Source: Paramecium tetraurelia (taxonomy: Eukaryota > Ciliophora > Oligohymenophorea > Peniculida > Parameciidae). Taken from it: a stretch of DNA of 64,000 nt. Positions 27,401 through 39,566 of the stretch are shown piece by piece. The position numbers and the translations under genes are program-made. Each line of letters starts with the position of its first letter. Positions within the stretch are counted from its first letter, which is position 1. The stretch covers positions 1 to 64,000 of the forward strand of contig NW_001799004.1 of assembly GCF_000165425.1 (NCBI RefSeq). The letters run 5' to 3'. Under the pieces are notes generated by a model. The model saw nothing but the letters and a program-made list of their open reading frames with translations, did no database searches and was not told the DNA's origin.

Positions 27401-28318
27401 CAAATTAAAAATAAAAATAAATTTTAAGTTCTTAAACATTCAGTAGTTGTATATCAACTTTACTAGGTCTGCAGCTTACAGAAAGTGTGCTGGGGTGATT
27501 AAGTTTTATTCTGAATCATTACCTTTTCTAAACTCTCTGGCAAAAATTTTCAATACTACCATAAGCATATATATAAAAATAGTTGGTGGTATTGGCTGGT
27601 ACAATAGTGAATACTCATTAATTATAATTATTAACTTAATAAGGATCGATTCCTGATTAGTAGTAGGTTCAAGGAGTGACATTAATTTCGATAGAATTTT
27701 GTAAGGACCTTAAATCTTAATTCTGTTGTCTCTCCTTTAAGGGTACAAATGGGCCTCCAAGGGCAATTAGAAAATAGATGAGAAAGAAGGCCGCTTATAT
27801 CAGAGTAAGTTTCTGTTTAGCTTATCCTTCTAGATTCTTAGTAGTGATTCACATTAGGATAAGCTGTTATTAATAATTACCTTAAAAACGATCATGCAAA
27901 GAGTTATGTTTTATGAACATGAGAAGAAAAACAACATGGCAGCTGATTCTTCAAAGATTTATTCTTTTACCTTTATTAATTCATGAGATTTAATTGAATA
28001 TTAGTAATGAAAATGGTTTGGCCTTATATATTCACAGAAAAAATCTCTCAAAAACAGCTGGATAGAATGCAGACAATTGCAAGAATCTTTTGTTTATTAT
28101 TATAGATTAACTCTATTTACATATATGGCCCCAGTAAATCATCATTCATAACTGTCAAATCCTGATTAAATAGTTTATTGATAGGCAAACGCTATATCAC
28201 CTAATATATGCAACTTAAGAATCCCTTAATCTTATCGCTTCCCAAACTTTAATCCACCAAAGTTTAGCTTCCTGCTAGTATTAAATCAAGTATTTTACAA
28301 AATATTATTTCTAAAATT
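24421..28318. other. Gene-poor region, no supported gene
   Basis: Composition similar to 1-8 kb. Plus-strand TGA-free runs occur at about 24821-25020 (contains IDIYTEDARFVNLIIDC), 25905-26095 and 26555-26943, but none has a start, motif or acidic content that stands out from chance. A short palindrome AGGTTC-GT-GAACCT lies near 24883. Confidence 0.4.
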
Positions 28319-28693
28319 TTTTAAAAAGACTCAAGGCAAAGCAGATTCTATGAATTACACTCAATTAAGCTATAACAGTGTTTTATACCTTTCAACTTCT
28401 ATAATTCATATTCTTAATACAAATTTAATAGTTCTGATTAGACTACAGGAAGATGATGAATCAAAATCCTTTAAGTATTAAGCAAATGCTTATCATTGGA
28501 TTTAAACTCTTTTAAGCTCATCTGGCATTGCTTGATAACTCTCTTCAGGTCCTTAAGATTATTATTAATAAAAGTAGAGTTCTGCGCAAGTAAATTTAGA
28601 GTAGTTTGCAATATCATCCTATTCTATATTCTCTTCTTAATCACATTTACCAATTAAAAATCTTTAAAATTAAATTGAATTAGATCAAAATAA
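28319..28693. repeat. 375-bp direct repeat, copy 1
   Basis: Matches 30567-30941 base for base by eye, except one C/T difference at 28686/30934. The offset is 2,248 bp. Both copies carry the 3' end of a minus-strand reading frame (stop at 28493-28495; end MPDELKRVQIQ) and about 170 bp beyond it. In this copy the single difference creates a TGA that closes the frame upstream. Confidence 0.9.
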
Positions 28694-28947
28694 CCCAAAT
28701 CTAAAATCAATTATCTAAAAAAAATTAGGAACTATCAAAAAAATTGAATGATTAAAAGATAGCCAGAAACTCATCATCCCAAATAATATAAGAAGTTTTT
28801 GAAGAAAAAAAAAAAACAGACATTCTGACTGAATAATCTGATATAATCTTATGACTCTATTTTCATCATCTTTACTTTGTATGTTAAATGGATTCTTATT
28901 ATTTCTAAAATTAATATAAAATATCTATGCAAGCATAAAAGATAGTT

Positions 28948-29588
28948 ATGGACCCTTTTTGTTTATCGATAGTTTGAATAGTATGCTAGCTAGTAAATTC
29001 TTTATGAAAAAGGTAAATTTATTGAAAAGGTAAATGAATAATACAAAGTTGAAGATCTAAGGGATGGGTAGATATGATAGTTTATTTTAGTTATGCTCCA
29101 TTTTGTAAACATTTGTTTCTAGAAAACTTCACAGAGACACCAAACTATACATTAGAAATAACAAAAGAAAATGAGCATCTAATTAGGACAGCATATAAAG
29201 CAAGAAATGAAAAAGAAGTATAAAAATTAATTAAAATGATAAGTTGCCTGTTTTAGCAAGATTTATTCCAATAGAGTCTATTCAATTGCAAAAAGCTAAA
29301 TATTTAGACATAATCCTATACTCAAAAGAATATTTCACTTAAAGAAATGAAATAAGAGGACTCGAGGATGTTAATGAAGCAATTGATTATGATTATGGCA
29401 TCATTGGTATTAAACCACAAGATGGAACAGACTAAACACCAATGCCACCAATGACATGTATGAGAAACGCCCTAGGACAAAATTTTGGAGGATCAGGATT
29501 TGCAATGGACAAAGAAGAGTATTTAAATTGTGTAGACTATTGGTCGAAACACATATATGCCGAGCATTTTTGTTCCCCCCTATTTTGA
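28948..29588 (+). CDS. DUF3228-family protein, 189 residues, intact
   Basis: Three small introns (28972-28993 GTT...TAG, 29068-29090 GTA...TAG, 29218-29243 GTA...AAG) give 570 nt spliced, exactly 190 codons. The joined protein reads GGYAPFCKHLFLENFTET, NEKELPVLARFIPIESIQL, YGIIGIKPQDGTDQTPMPPM, TCMRNALGQ, GGSGFAMDKEEY, VDYWSKH. This follows the family pattern I recall for DUF3228 (APFCKH; EKELPVL-R; I-IK-QD; P-TM-RNALG; GGSG; FWS-HA). The function of this family is unknown to me. The last two introns are strongly supported because they restore conserved joins (DGG-YAPF, NEKE-LPVL). The first is less sure because its donor is GTT. ATG at 28948 is the only start that keeps frame. Confidence 0.75.
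29218..29243 (+). other. 26-nt intron with AAG 3' end
   Basis: GTATAAAA...GATAAG. Its removal joins NEKE to LPVLARF, a join conserved in the protein family as I recall it. Keeping it would put a TGA in frame a few codons later. The 3' end AAG differs from the usual Paramecium TAG. Confidence 0.75.
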
Positions 29589-30416
29589 GAAATAATAATT
29601 ATTGTCAAATTTATATAGATATTTTATTCTTCTCCTTCTCTTGTTCTCAGTAAGCACTTTCTTATCTCTGTAAATTTTATTTTTAAGGATAATTTGGGTG
29701 TATTTAGAGTGCAAGTGTTGCTTTAAAGGTTGATAATTGACAAAATATCTTTGCCTTAAATTCATTTTACTTTAATTTGTTATCTCTAAAATCTCTTTGA
29801 TTTTATATTCAAATTAGGAAATACCATTTTAAATTTTTATGAGATTACTTTTCATCAAAAATTCAACCAGAATATTCATTCCATATTCTTGAGAATTACG
29901 CATTTGATATAATTTGAATTGAATTATCAATTTTCTAGTTTATTCTAGGCATTCTAATAATAATTATTTTTACCTTAATTCAAAAAAAACAAATAAATTT
30001 TTGATAATATATTACAAAGATAATGAAGAGAAATGATTAGAGTAAAGAGTTGTTCAATTTTGCAGAATTAATTGAATTGATTAAATAGAACAAATCATTT
30101 TTTCAAGAAGATTGAGAATTATTAATGCTTTCTTTGTCTCATCTATAAAGTGAGAAAGAGTCAACTTGAAAAATTAGATTTTTCAATTTGAATCTGTTAA
30201 ATCCCCAAAACTTAATCATTGTGAGAACATTCTAACACTTAAAATCGAAATAATTGCCAAAGAATATTTCAAAACTGATAAAATTTTTCCCAAACATTAT
30301 TAACTATAAATATTAAAATCTTATAAAATATTAATTGAAAAATTAAAAAAGCTAAATTTAGAAATAATTTATTCCTTAAAAGTTCGATCTCTTTTTTATG
30401 CCTTGGGGATGAAGGC
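29589..30416. other. AT-rich spacer up to the second gap
   Basis: Very AT-rich, no coding-like frame. It ends in a slightly GC-richer stretch (CCTTGGGGATGAAGGC) immediately before the gap. Confidence 0.6.
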
Positions 30417-30566
30417 NNNNNNNNNNNNNNNNNNNNNNNNNNNNNNNNNNNNNNNNNNNNNNNNNNNNNNNNNNNNNNNNNNNNNNNNNNNNNNNNNNNN
30501 NNNNNNNNNNNNNNNNNNNNNNNNNNNNNNNNNNNNNNNNNNNNNNNNNNNNNNNNNNNNNNNNNN
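30417..30566. other. Assembly gap, 150 N
   Basis: Exactly 150 N. The sequence on its right begins precisely at the first base of the second copy of the 375-bp repeat, so the assembly broke at a repeat boundary. Confidence 0.95.
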
Positions 30567-30941
30567 TTTTAAAAAGACTCAAGGCAAAGCAGATTCTATG
30601 AATTACACTCAATTAAGCTATAACAGTGTTTTATACCTTTCAACTTCTATAATTCATATTCTTAATACAAATTTAATAGTTCTGATTAGACTACAGGAAG
30701 ATGATGAATCAAAATCCTTTAAGTATTAAGCAAATGCTTATCATTGGATTTAAACTCTTTTAAGCTCATCTGGCATTGCTTGATAACTCTCTTCAGGTCC
30801 TTAAGATTATTATTAATAAAAGTAGAGTTCTGCGCAAGTAAATTTAGAGTAGTTTGCAATATCATCCTATTCTATATTCTCTTCTTAATCACATTTACCA
30901 ATTAAAAATCTTTAAAATTAAATTGAATTAGATTAAAATAA
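30567..30941. repeat. 375-bp direct repeat, copy 2
   Basis: Near-identical to 28319-28693. Flanks differ completely on the right (copy 1 continues ACCCAAATC, copy 2 TTAAAATAA) and are hidden by the gap on the left. Either a true segmental duplication or an assembly artefact from overlapping contigs of rearranged molecules. Confidence 0.9.
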
Positions 30942-30992
30942 TTAAAATAATTATGTAATTTTCGAATGAAAAAATCTACCAATCTAAATTTG
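30741..30992 (-). pseudogene. 3' end of an unknown gene inside the duplicated segment
   Basis: On the minus strand a frame is open for 84 codons to TGA 30741-30743. Its last ~55 residues are acidic and protein-like (GKCDQEENIEQDDIANYSKF, TCAELYFYQQQ, SQGPEESYQAMPDELKRVQ). The same C-terminal sequence occurs in copy 1, where it is closed after about 65 codons. No start codon or family was found in either copy, so both are probably remnants of a 3' gene end. Confidence 0.4.
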
Positions 30993-31436
30993 TCACAGTA
31001 ACAATATAATCAATACAAGGCTAAATTTTCGTTTTTCCCTATTATATATTTAAATGAAAAAAAAAAATCTTTTTACAATAAACCTAAAATTTAACAATAT
31101 GCTTGAAAAAATTTGCAATTTTTGTCTGCATAATATTACTCTCTATTTGTTTTAGTACTTTAGGCCATTACGTTTTACTAGCAAAACTAATTACTTAAGA
31201 ATTTCATCTATGACTGCAGCACTAATCATAAAAATGCAATACAAAGGACAAAAATCTTAAGTCTTAACATTGAATATCTTTATGTTTAATGTTGGGAAGA
31301 TGTTTTAAAAAAATAAAGGAAAAGAGAATATTGATTTATTCTTTTAATAAGGATTCCAAAATTAAACAAATTACCAGCTGAAAGTCAGAGAAGTAAAAAG
31401 CCTGGGATTCACCATCCTGAAACTATCTGACAAAAA

Positions 31437-32407
31437 ATGGCTCACTAATGCCATATTTACACTTAACCAATAAAGGTAGATTTTATTCACTATTCTGATG
31501 CAACAAATAGTAGCCTAACTAAAAATTATGCAGTAACATATAATTTTCAAAAAATACTTATTAAAATCATTGGTTACAACTATTTTAAGAGAATAATTGA
31601 AGGCTTTTTCTAAAAAGAAGAGTTGGGTAATATTAAAAATAAAAATTACAGAAATAACTTGGTCTTAGTATGAATAGAAGTTATCAGCATATTCAAAAAA
31701 ACAGGGATAATAATGATATAATTTCAAAAATTATCATTATAGAAGGAATATAAATTCTATTTAAAGAAGCTTTGCCAAAAAGCTTTTGGCCATTAAGTGA
31801 TTTCATCGAAATGCAAAAATCTAAGAAGAAAACTAAACATTTGATTGATATAAATCAGAAAATAAAGAATACCATCCTTAGCATCCTATCCGAAAATTTG
31901 ATATATCATTATTAAGAATAGGAATTTTTGTGTTGATAATAGTATGTCCACAGAAGAGAAAGAGTTATCAAAATGATGATTGCTTTTTAAGATTTATTTC
32001 TCTCCAACATTCTCAATTTAGATCAATCTGATTAAGAAGGTTTGAGATAACTAAAAGAAATTTTTTATACCAAAATAGAAATTTTTAATCTTCAAATGTT
32101 CATTGCAAGATGCAATAATTATTTATTTGATGAAAACGCGATTGTAAAATATATAATAAAGTATTTGACCAAATCAGTTACCAAAGTTGATTTATTTAAT
32201 GTATTACTAGTTGAAGAAAAGTCGTCCAGATTGCCATTATTTTTTTTGATTGATAATACTCTTAAGGTGTTATCAAAAGAAAATTTAATCAATTTATTTA
32301 TAACCAAAAATAAGAAATATTTGTTTTAAATTTAAGATAATTTTTCCCTATATAAATTTATAAAATCATTCTCATCAGAACATGAGATATCCCAAAACGA
32401 TTGTTGA
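31437..32407 (+). CDS. Helical protein of unknown function
   Basis: ATG at 31437 follows an in-frame TGA. Three short GT...AG segments must be removed to keep one frame: about 31629-31653 (GTAATA...ACAG, 25 nt), about 31680-31704 (GTTATC...ACAG, 25 nt) and a 24-27 nt GTG...AG segment starting near 31930 that covers the in-frame TGA at 31934. The product would be about 300 residues, mostly helix-forming (LPKSFWPLSDFIEMQKSKKK; FYTKIEIFNLQMFIARCNN; LLVEEKSSRLPLFFLIDN). No motif or family was recognised. Two of the donors are not GTA, so a pseudogene with an in-frame TGA is an alternative. The stop at 32405-32407 lies 33 bp inside the end of the antigen gene on the other strand. Confidence 0.4.
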
Positions 32408-35400
32408 TAATCCAAGAATATATCCTGAATCAGTTGTTGTTTCATTATTTGTGTTGTTGTTTGTATTATTATCTGTATTATTTGGTTAAACAACAACAGC
32501 AGTGCAGACTCCGCACTTGCTTGTAGATGCATTCCAAGTATAAGTATATCCAGAAACCTAGAAGCAATCATTTAATGACAAAGTTGATGGGTCTGTTGCT
32601 GTGCATGCTCCACTAACAAGAGTACAAATTTATTAAGTCTTTTTATCCCAATTCAAGAATCTTGTGCAAGCACCATTTGTAGCTTAGTTTGTAGCACAAG
32701 TGTGAGTGGCACATTTACTAGCAACTGCTGTTGTTCCAGTTCCTGATGCTGCAGTCCATGAACATCTATCCTTAGCAGCTTAACAGGCAACTTAATCACT
32801 GTTTGCAGTGGTACATGCTGTCATTAATGCACAAGTTCCGGTACCAGCAGCAGCTCCTGTAGCAGTTGATTGAGTGAAGACGCAAATTCCATCTAATCCA
32901 CCTGAGTTACATGCTGTCTTAGTTGTATATGTTGAACAGTTAGCTTTTGCAATGCAAGCCGGGTTCCATTTGAAACGCATGATGACAAGGCAACTGCGCA
33001 AACATTGGTTGATGTACCATTTTGAATATCAGCACAAGCAAGTAATCTACATTTGGCTGTGTTGTTATTTGTAGAAGAAGCAAGTTCCCAATAGCAAATA
33101 CCATCTGATCCAACTGCTGTTGTGCAGGCAGTTTAAGTAGTGTATGATGTGCATGCTCCTTTGACTAAGCAACTTGTACCATCTGATGTGCATGTTGATA
33201 ATTATGAAGAACATGTTGCATGGGTTGTTCCAGTCAAATCAGCACATGATTAATCTCTGCAACTACTAGCAGTGGTATCCCAAGTACAAATACCTGTTGA
33301 AGTAATGGCTCCTGATGTTAAAAGAGCTCCTTTATCATTGAAATAACATCCTGCTTATGTAGTGTAGGATGAGCAAGCACCTAAGGCAATGCAACCAGTT
33401 GTTCCGTTTGTTGTACACTTCTTACTAGCAGTTTAACAATCTGAATGAGTTGTGTAGAAAGCATCAGCACAAGATGTATATGGTTTGCAAACCTTTGGAT
33501 CTGAAGAATTCAAGGCTGGGACTGATTGAATACAAGCTCCATCATATCCTGAAACACATCCACCATCAGTATTAGTTTCAGAGCACAAAGTAATTCCAAT
33601 ACAATTGGATCCATTAGTTGTACATTAATTACTAATCCATTTACATGATGTATCTGAATTCCAAGCCAAACTCTTGCATGATGTATATCTGAAACAAGCT
33701 CCTTTAGATCCGTCAGAGTTAACATAATTGTTTATCCATAAACATGGTCCATTTGTTCCTTCAATACAAGCACTTCTGATAGTAGTTTATTCACAATTTT
33801 AAACTCTAGCACATTTTCCATTGGCACCAGCGGTACATCCAGCTCTTTAGGTTTGGCATGCAGCATGAGTAGTTCCGCTGAAATCTTAGCAATCTTTATC
33901 TCTGCATTTATTTTATGCACTATCCCAAGCACAAACAGTTCCGTTAAGAGCTGTTGTACAAGCAACATCAATAGTAACAGCAGAACATGTTGACTTAGTA
34001 ACGCATCCACCACCATTCTTTGTTGTGCAATTTGTGAAATAACTTGCACAAGCTGATTCAGAGGTTAATGTTGCTGGGGCTGTATTACAAGTCTTAACAG
34101 TACAATATGCTTAGTTAGTTCCTACAGCTGGCATCCATTCACATTATACATTTGCTGATGAAGTAACGCATCCAGCCTAGTTCTAAGCTTAGAAGCAAGT
34201 TCCTCTTGTGACACAATTTGTTCCATTTGTTGTACATGTGCTTAAGGCTGATTTACACAAGGCATCAGTGGCAAAAGCAAAATCTTCACAAACCTTTGTC
34301 TTGCATTTTACTGAATCTAAAGTACATCCAGCAAGATAGGTATTACAGTCTTCAGCCGAAGCTGTTGAATCTGGGGCATTTTCACAAGTTCTTGTGATAC
34401 AAGCTGTTCCATTCCAATAGCATGATCTGCCAGTCTTATCAGAAACACATTACTTTTATGTCATAGATTCACATGTATCTGGAATATCAACACATCCTTG
34501 TCCTGAGCTTGCAACTGTACATTTATTATTGAAGTAAGCTCTGCATTTATCATTATCATCATAATCAGTAGTTGCAGGTGCAGTAGCGCATGACTTATCT
34601 GCACATTAAGTTCCATTCCACCCACAAAGATCTCCTGTAGCATTGAATCTGCATTATTCTTAATGGATATAAGATGAACAAGCTGCTGTCTATTGACAAC
34701 CTCCTAGGACTGCGGCACCTCCATTTGTATCTGGTGTAGCAACAACTGTGCATTTAATAGTAGCTGTGGAGAAATAGGAATCACAATCAGCATGGGTTGC
34801 TGTTGCAGTTGGAGCAGTAGTGCATGATTTATCTTAACATACTGGTGTGGTTAAATTTGTGTTCCAAACACAGACACCGCCACTTGGATTAGTTTTGCAT
34901 TAATCTTCTATTGAATAGGAACTGCAGGCTCCTCTAGCCATACAACCAGGAACAGCAGCTCCATTTGTAGCTCTAACTGTACAAAGGAGTTATGTATCAA
35001 CTGCTACACATTCAGCATGAGTATCGTAAGTTGTTGTGGCTTCAATGTTACCACAATTTAAATCAACGCATGTCTTATTATTTGGATTCCAGAAACACTT
35101 TCCACCAGTTGAATTGAATTTACATTATTAACTTGATTTGTATGAAGCACAAGTAGCTCTTGCTTAGCAACCTCCTGTTCTTGCAACTGTGCATGTAGAT
35201 AGATATGCAATACATTCAGCATGTGAGTCGAAACTTGTATCTGCTGAAGCTGTATCACAAGTCTTTCGGACACAAGATGTTCCTGAGACAACACATTCAC
35301 CTTCAACTGCGTAAACACATGTTGATGTAGTCAAACTAGCGCATGTGGCTGCCATAGTTGTGCATGCAGTTGGTGAAGAAACAGCATTTGAGGTACATGT

Positions 35401-38400
35401 ACTTAACCAAGTATTACAATCTGAATGAGCAAATGGTGTTGTTTTATTAGCACATGTCTTGGTTTAACATCCTGATGTACCTAATGCTATGCAACCAGTT
35501 TTGAAAGTATTACATTTTGTGTCATCAAAAGCAAATGATGATCCTAATTTTATTTATTCACAAGTAGTTGAAGCTGATATAGCTTAACAGGCAGAATCAC
35601 CACTATTAGCGGTACAATATCCAGCAGTTGATCTATAACAATTAGCAATTGTTGTGTATCCAGTGCATGCAGATTAAATTGTTACGCAACCAGTTCCATC
35701 TCTCTTAACACTGCAAGTAGTACTAAACGCTTAACAAATAGTCCAAGTTAGATTTGAACCTGTTAGTGCTTCACATGTGCTAAATGCTTAGCAAGCATTT
35801 CCAGCTATATTAAGATAACAAGCAGTGCTATATGCTTAACATGTGGCATGAGTTGCACTTGATAATCCTGTGATTAAAGAGCAATTTGCTGAAGTAATAT
35901 CTTGACAAGCAGCAGCTGGGGTAGCAGCAGTATTCCAAAAACATTTTAAGCCATCAGTTCTTTATGTACAAGCAGTTTATGCTGAGTAACTAGAGCAAGC
36001 TGCTTATAATGCTTAGCATGCTGTTCCATCAGAAATAGAAGTACAAGCAGTACTATAAGCTTAACATGAGGCATGAGTTGCTCCTGTTAAGGATGCAAGA
36101 GCATTACAATTTGCTGATGTTATATCTTGACAAGCAGCAGCAGGGGTAGCACCAGTATTCCAGAAGCATTTTAAGCCGTCTGTTCTTTAAGTACAAGCAG
36201 TTAACGCTGAATAACTAGAGCAAGCTGCTTATATTGCTTAGCATGCTGTTCCATCAGAAATGGAAGTACAAGCAGTGCTATATGCTTAACATGTAGCGTG
36301 AGTTGCGCCTGTTAATGATGCGAGTGCATTACAATTTGTTGAAGTAATATCCTGGCAAGCAGCAGCAGGAGTAGCACCAGTATTCCAAAAGCATTTTAAG
36401 CCGTCTGTTCTTTTAGTACAAGCAGTTAATGCTGAGTAACTAGAGCAAGCTGCTTATATAGCTTAGCATGCTGTTCCATCAGAAATAGAAGTACAAGCAG
36501 TACTATATGCTTAACATGAGGCATGGGTTGCACCTGTTAATGATGCAAGAGCATTACAATTTGTTGAAGTAATATCTTAACAAGCAGCAGGAGAAGCACC
36601 AGCATTCCAAAAGCATGATAAACCATCTGTTCTTCTCACGCAATCACCTTAAGCTGTATAAGTACTGCAGGCTGCTGCTAATGTAAGACAAGCAGTTCCA
36701 CCTGAATTAGCAGTGCATGTAGTACTGTATCCTTAACAACCTGCATGAGTTAAACTTGTTCCTGTTACAACAGCACAAGAGAATGTGCAAGTATCTGTTT
36801 CCACAGCGCCCACTGCATTAGTGCAGCCGGTTTTAATAGCTTCACATAAAGTTTTTGTACCTTAAAAGGTTGAGCATGCACCTGAAAGATAAGTATTAGA
36901 AAAGCATTTGCTATGAGAGGATTTCCAGGTACAATCATCTGAAGCTGCTGTTAATGTTCTTACGCATTAAGCTTATGATACATAGTCACTGCAATTAGCT
37001 GATCTTGTCACACATCCGACTGCTCCAGTTTTGTATAGAACTGTACAAGTATCACTTGGTGTTGGATAAGCTGAGCACTCTCCATCTGAATCGAAAGAAT
37101 TAGTATCTGATGCATCTAAACAAGTTGCATTTCTACAAGCTGTTCCTGTCCATATGCAAGTTTTTCCAGCAGAGGTTTACTTACAATTTTCACTTGACCC
37201 ATAAGAAGTACAAGCTGTAGCCAAACTCTAACAAATTGTTTTTGCATTATTCACTGTGCATGTATTCAAAACACCATTACAACCAGAGTGAGTAGATAAT
37301 GAAATGTTTGAGCATGTTCTATCAACACAAGTAGTTCCATTCCAATAACAATCTCCATTTGCTTTTGAACCAACTCCGCAATTAGCTGAAGTAGTCAAAG
37401 AACCACAACTTGATGGCTTTGGAATGCAACCATCTGCTGTGTTATTTGCAATACAAGCAGAATTTGACAAATAAGCTAAACAATTTGTATTGCTGAAAAC
37501 TGTCAAAAATCCTGTTGTTGTTGTAACGCTTGCAGTAGAGCAAGATTTTTCAACACAAGCTGATGTAGCACTATTCCATAAGCATGTTGGGAATCCAGTT
37601 CTTGTGATTTCACAATTTTCAGTTGATTTTCTCGCTGCACAAGTTGTTGGTAAATCTTAACATCCTTAAATTGATCCATTAACAGGGTTATTTGCTACAC
37701 AACCTGATTTGTAAGTACCACAATCAGATGTTGTTGCTGTTGTTTTTGGAGCAGTGGAGCAAGCTTTATCAATACAAGATGAACCATTCCAACCACATAA
37801 TGGGTAGGATTTAACTCCACTTGTAACTTATAATCTAATATTACAGGCAGCTTCAATTGTAATGGCTTCACATTTAAGGGGTAGAGGAACACATCCAGTA
37901 CCAGTATTACTCAAAGTACAACCTACATCATAAGTTTAGCAATCTGCATGAGTTGCTGTGGTTGATGAAGCTAAAACGCATTCTCTTTTATAGCATTTTC
38001 CTTTCCAAATACAAGCTTTATTGTTGAGATCTTTATCACAAATTGTTTATGCCAATGAGTTTTCGCATGTTTTATCAACACAACCAGCATTGGTTGAGTT
38101 TACTGTACAAGATGATAAAAAGGCAACACATAAATCATTAGTAGTATTAGTTGATGGAGCATTAGCACAAGTTTTATCCTTGCAAGTTGAACTGGCTGAA
38201 TCCCAGAAACAAGTAGCTCCAGAAGAGTTTTTAACACAAGCAGCTTCTAAGGTAATTACTGCACATGTAGTATTTGGTACACATCCACCTCCACTCTTTG
38301 TTATACAGTTATTAGCTGGTAAATATGCTTCGCATGCATCATTAGTTGTTATTGTTGTTGGGGCATTTGCACAAGTTCTAGGTTAGCATCCGCCTCCTGA

Positions 38401-39566
38401 TTTAACAGTACATGTTGATAAATATGATGTACATAAGTCATGAGTGTTATTGGTAGTTGGTGCATTTGCGCAGGTCTTTTCTTTGCATGTTGTATCCCAA
38501 ATGCAATCAGTTCCAGATGTATTTTTCACACAAGCTGCTTAGACATTTGCTGCTGAACATGCTCCATTGGAAACACAACCACCTCCAGATTTGGTGATAC
38601 ATCCTGTTACGAATCCAGCACAAGCTGAATTGGTTGTCATAGTTGCTGGTGCATTTGTACATGTCTTATCGACACATGCAGTTCCTGTCCAGTAGCAATC
38701 TCCATTTGAACTATTTTTAACGCAGGCAGCTTAGATAGTAGCAGCTGCACAAGTGGTTCTAGTAACACATCCTCCGTTGGCTTTTGTTGTACATGTTCCG
38801 TCAGTTCTAAAAGACTTACAAGTATCATCGGGTTTGTTAATGATGTTGGTGCATTATCACAAATTCTGTCTTTGCAGGCAGCTCCATCCCAATAACATGC
38901 AACTGATTTTAATTTATTCCATACACATTGAATTTCTAATGTTTAATCACTGCAATTATTTCCACTATCAACACATCCACCTCCAGTCTTTGTTGTGCAA
39001 GTTGAAATGACATCTCTGCAATCTTTGTCTGTAGCGAATGTTGCAGGCAATTTATCACAAGTGTTAGCATCTACACAAGTGTTATTTGTTGTATCCCAAT
39101 AGCATAAGCTACCAGCTGCATTTTTCACGCAAGGAAGTTATTTCTTGTATGTGCTGCAAGCATCGACTTCAACACAATGAGTTCCATCTGTAATACATCT
39201 ATTACTTATTGCTTAACAGTCACCGTCTGTTGTTTTTGCAAAGGCTGTACATCCTGTGAAGAAGGTACATTTTTTATCAACCCATGCGCAGGCAGCATAA
39301 CTTCCACAATCTGTACAAGGTTTTGCCTTTGGACAATCTGTTTCAGCAAAGGTATCACAATATGCAGCATAGGTCACTGTTGGAGTGACGGGTGTTGTAG
39401 AAACTGCACAAGCCTTTTTTGTGCTGTCCCATGCACAACCAAGTGTAGTATTTTTTAAACAATCTCCTTCTGATAACAATTATGCACATGTGCATGATGT
39501 TATACTATAGGTTTGACTTGCTGCTAAAGTTAGCAACAATGCAAATATCATGAATTATTTATTCAT
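32375..39566 (-). CDS. Giant GPI-anchored surface antigen (i-antigen type)
   Basis: The frame runs from ATG 39566 to TGA 32375 and encodes about 2,397 residues once two single-base slips are allowed for. It starts with a signal peptide (MNKQFMIFALLLTLAASQTYS). It continues with dozens of Cys-periodic units (pattern C-x-A-P-x-T, C-x4-L-x-T-C-T, GGGC, C-x3-TC, W-x6-C) as in Paramecium variable surface antigens. It ends in an Asn/Thr-rich linker and a hydrophobic tail (GYILGLSTIVLGYLMF) typical of a GPI signal. The centre has near-identical 75-residue tandem repeats. In Paramecium such proteins coat cell and cilia and are expressed in mutually exclusive fashion; that role is family knowledge. 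Frame slips lie at 38830-38832 and 32961-32963. Whether these are sequence errors or make it a pseudogene cannot be told here. Confidence 0.93.
35815..36640 (-). repeat. Tandem 225-bp repeats inside the antigen gene
   Basis: About 3.6 units of 225 bp (75 residues); anchor positions are 35906, 36131, 36356 and 36581, spaced exactly 225. Units read CNALASLTGATHA, CQAYSTACTSISDGTACQA, CSSYSALTAC, RTDGLKCFWNTGATPAAACQ. The two middle units are nearly identical at DNA level; the outer ones have diverged. Central tandem repeats are a known trait of several Paramecium surface antigens. Confidence 0.9.

Noticed and set aside
29233-29236. A4 run as a frameshift in the DUF3228 gene
   Set aside because: A 26-nt intron ending in AAG explains it and restores a conserved junction.
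33510-38386. Numerous plus- and minus-strand ORFs of 60-120 residues inside the antigen region
   Set aside because: They are in frames other than the Cys-periodic antigen frame and are shadows of it.
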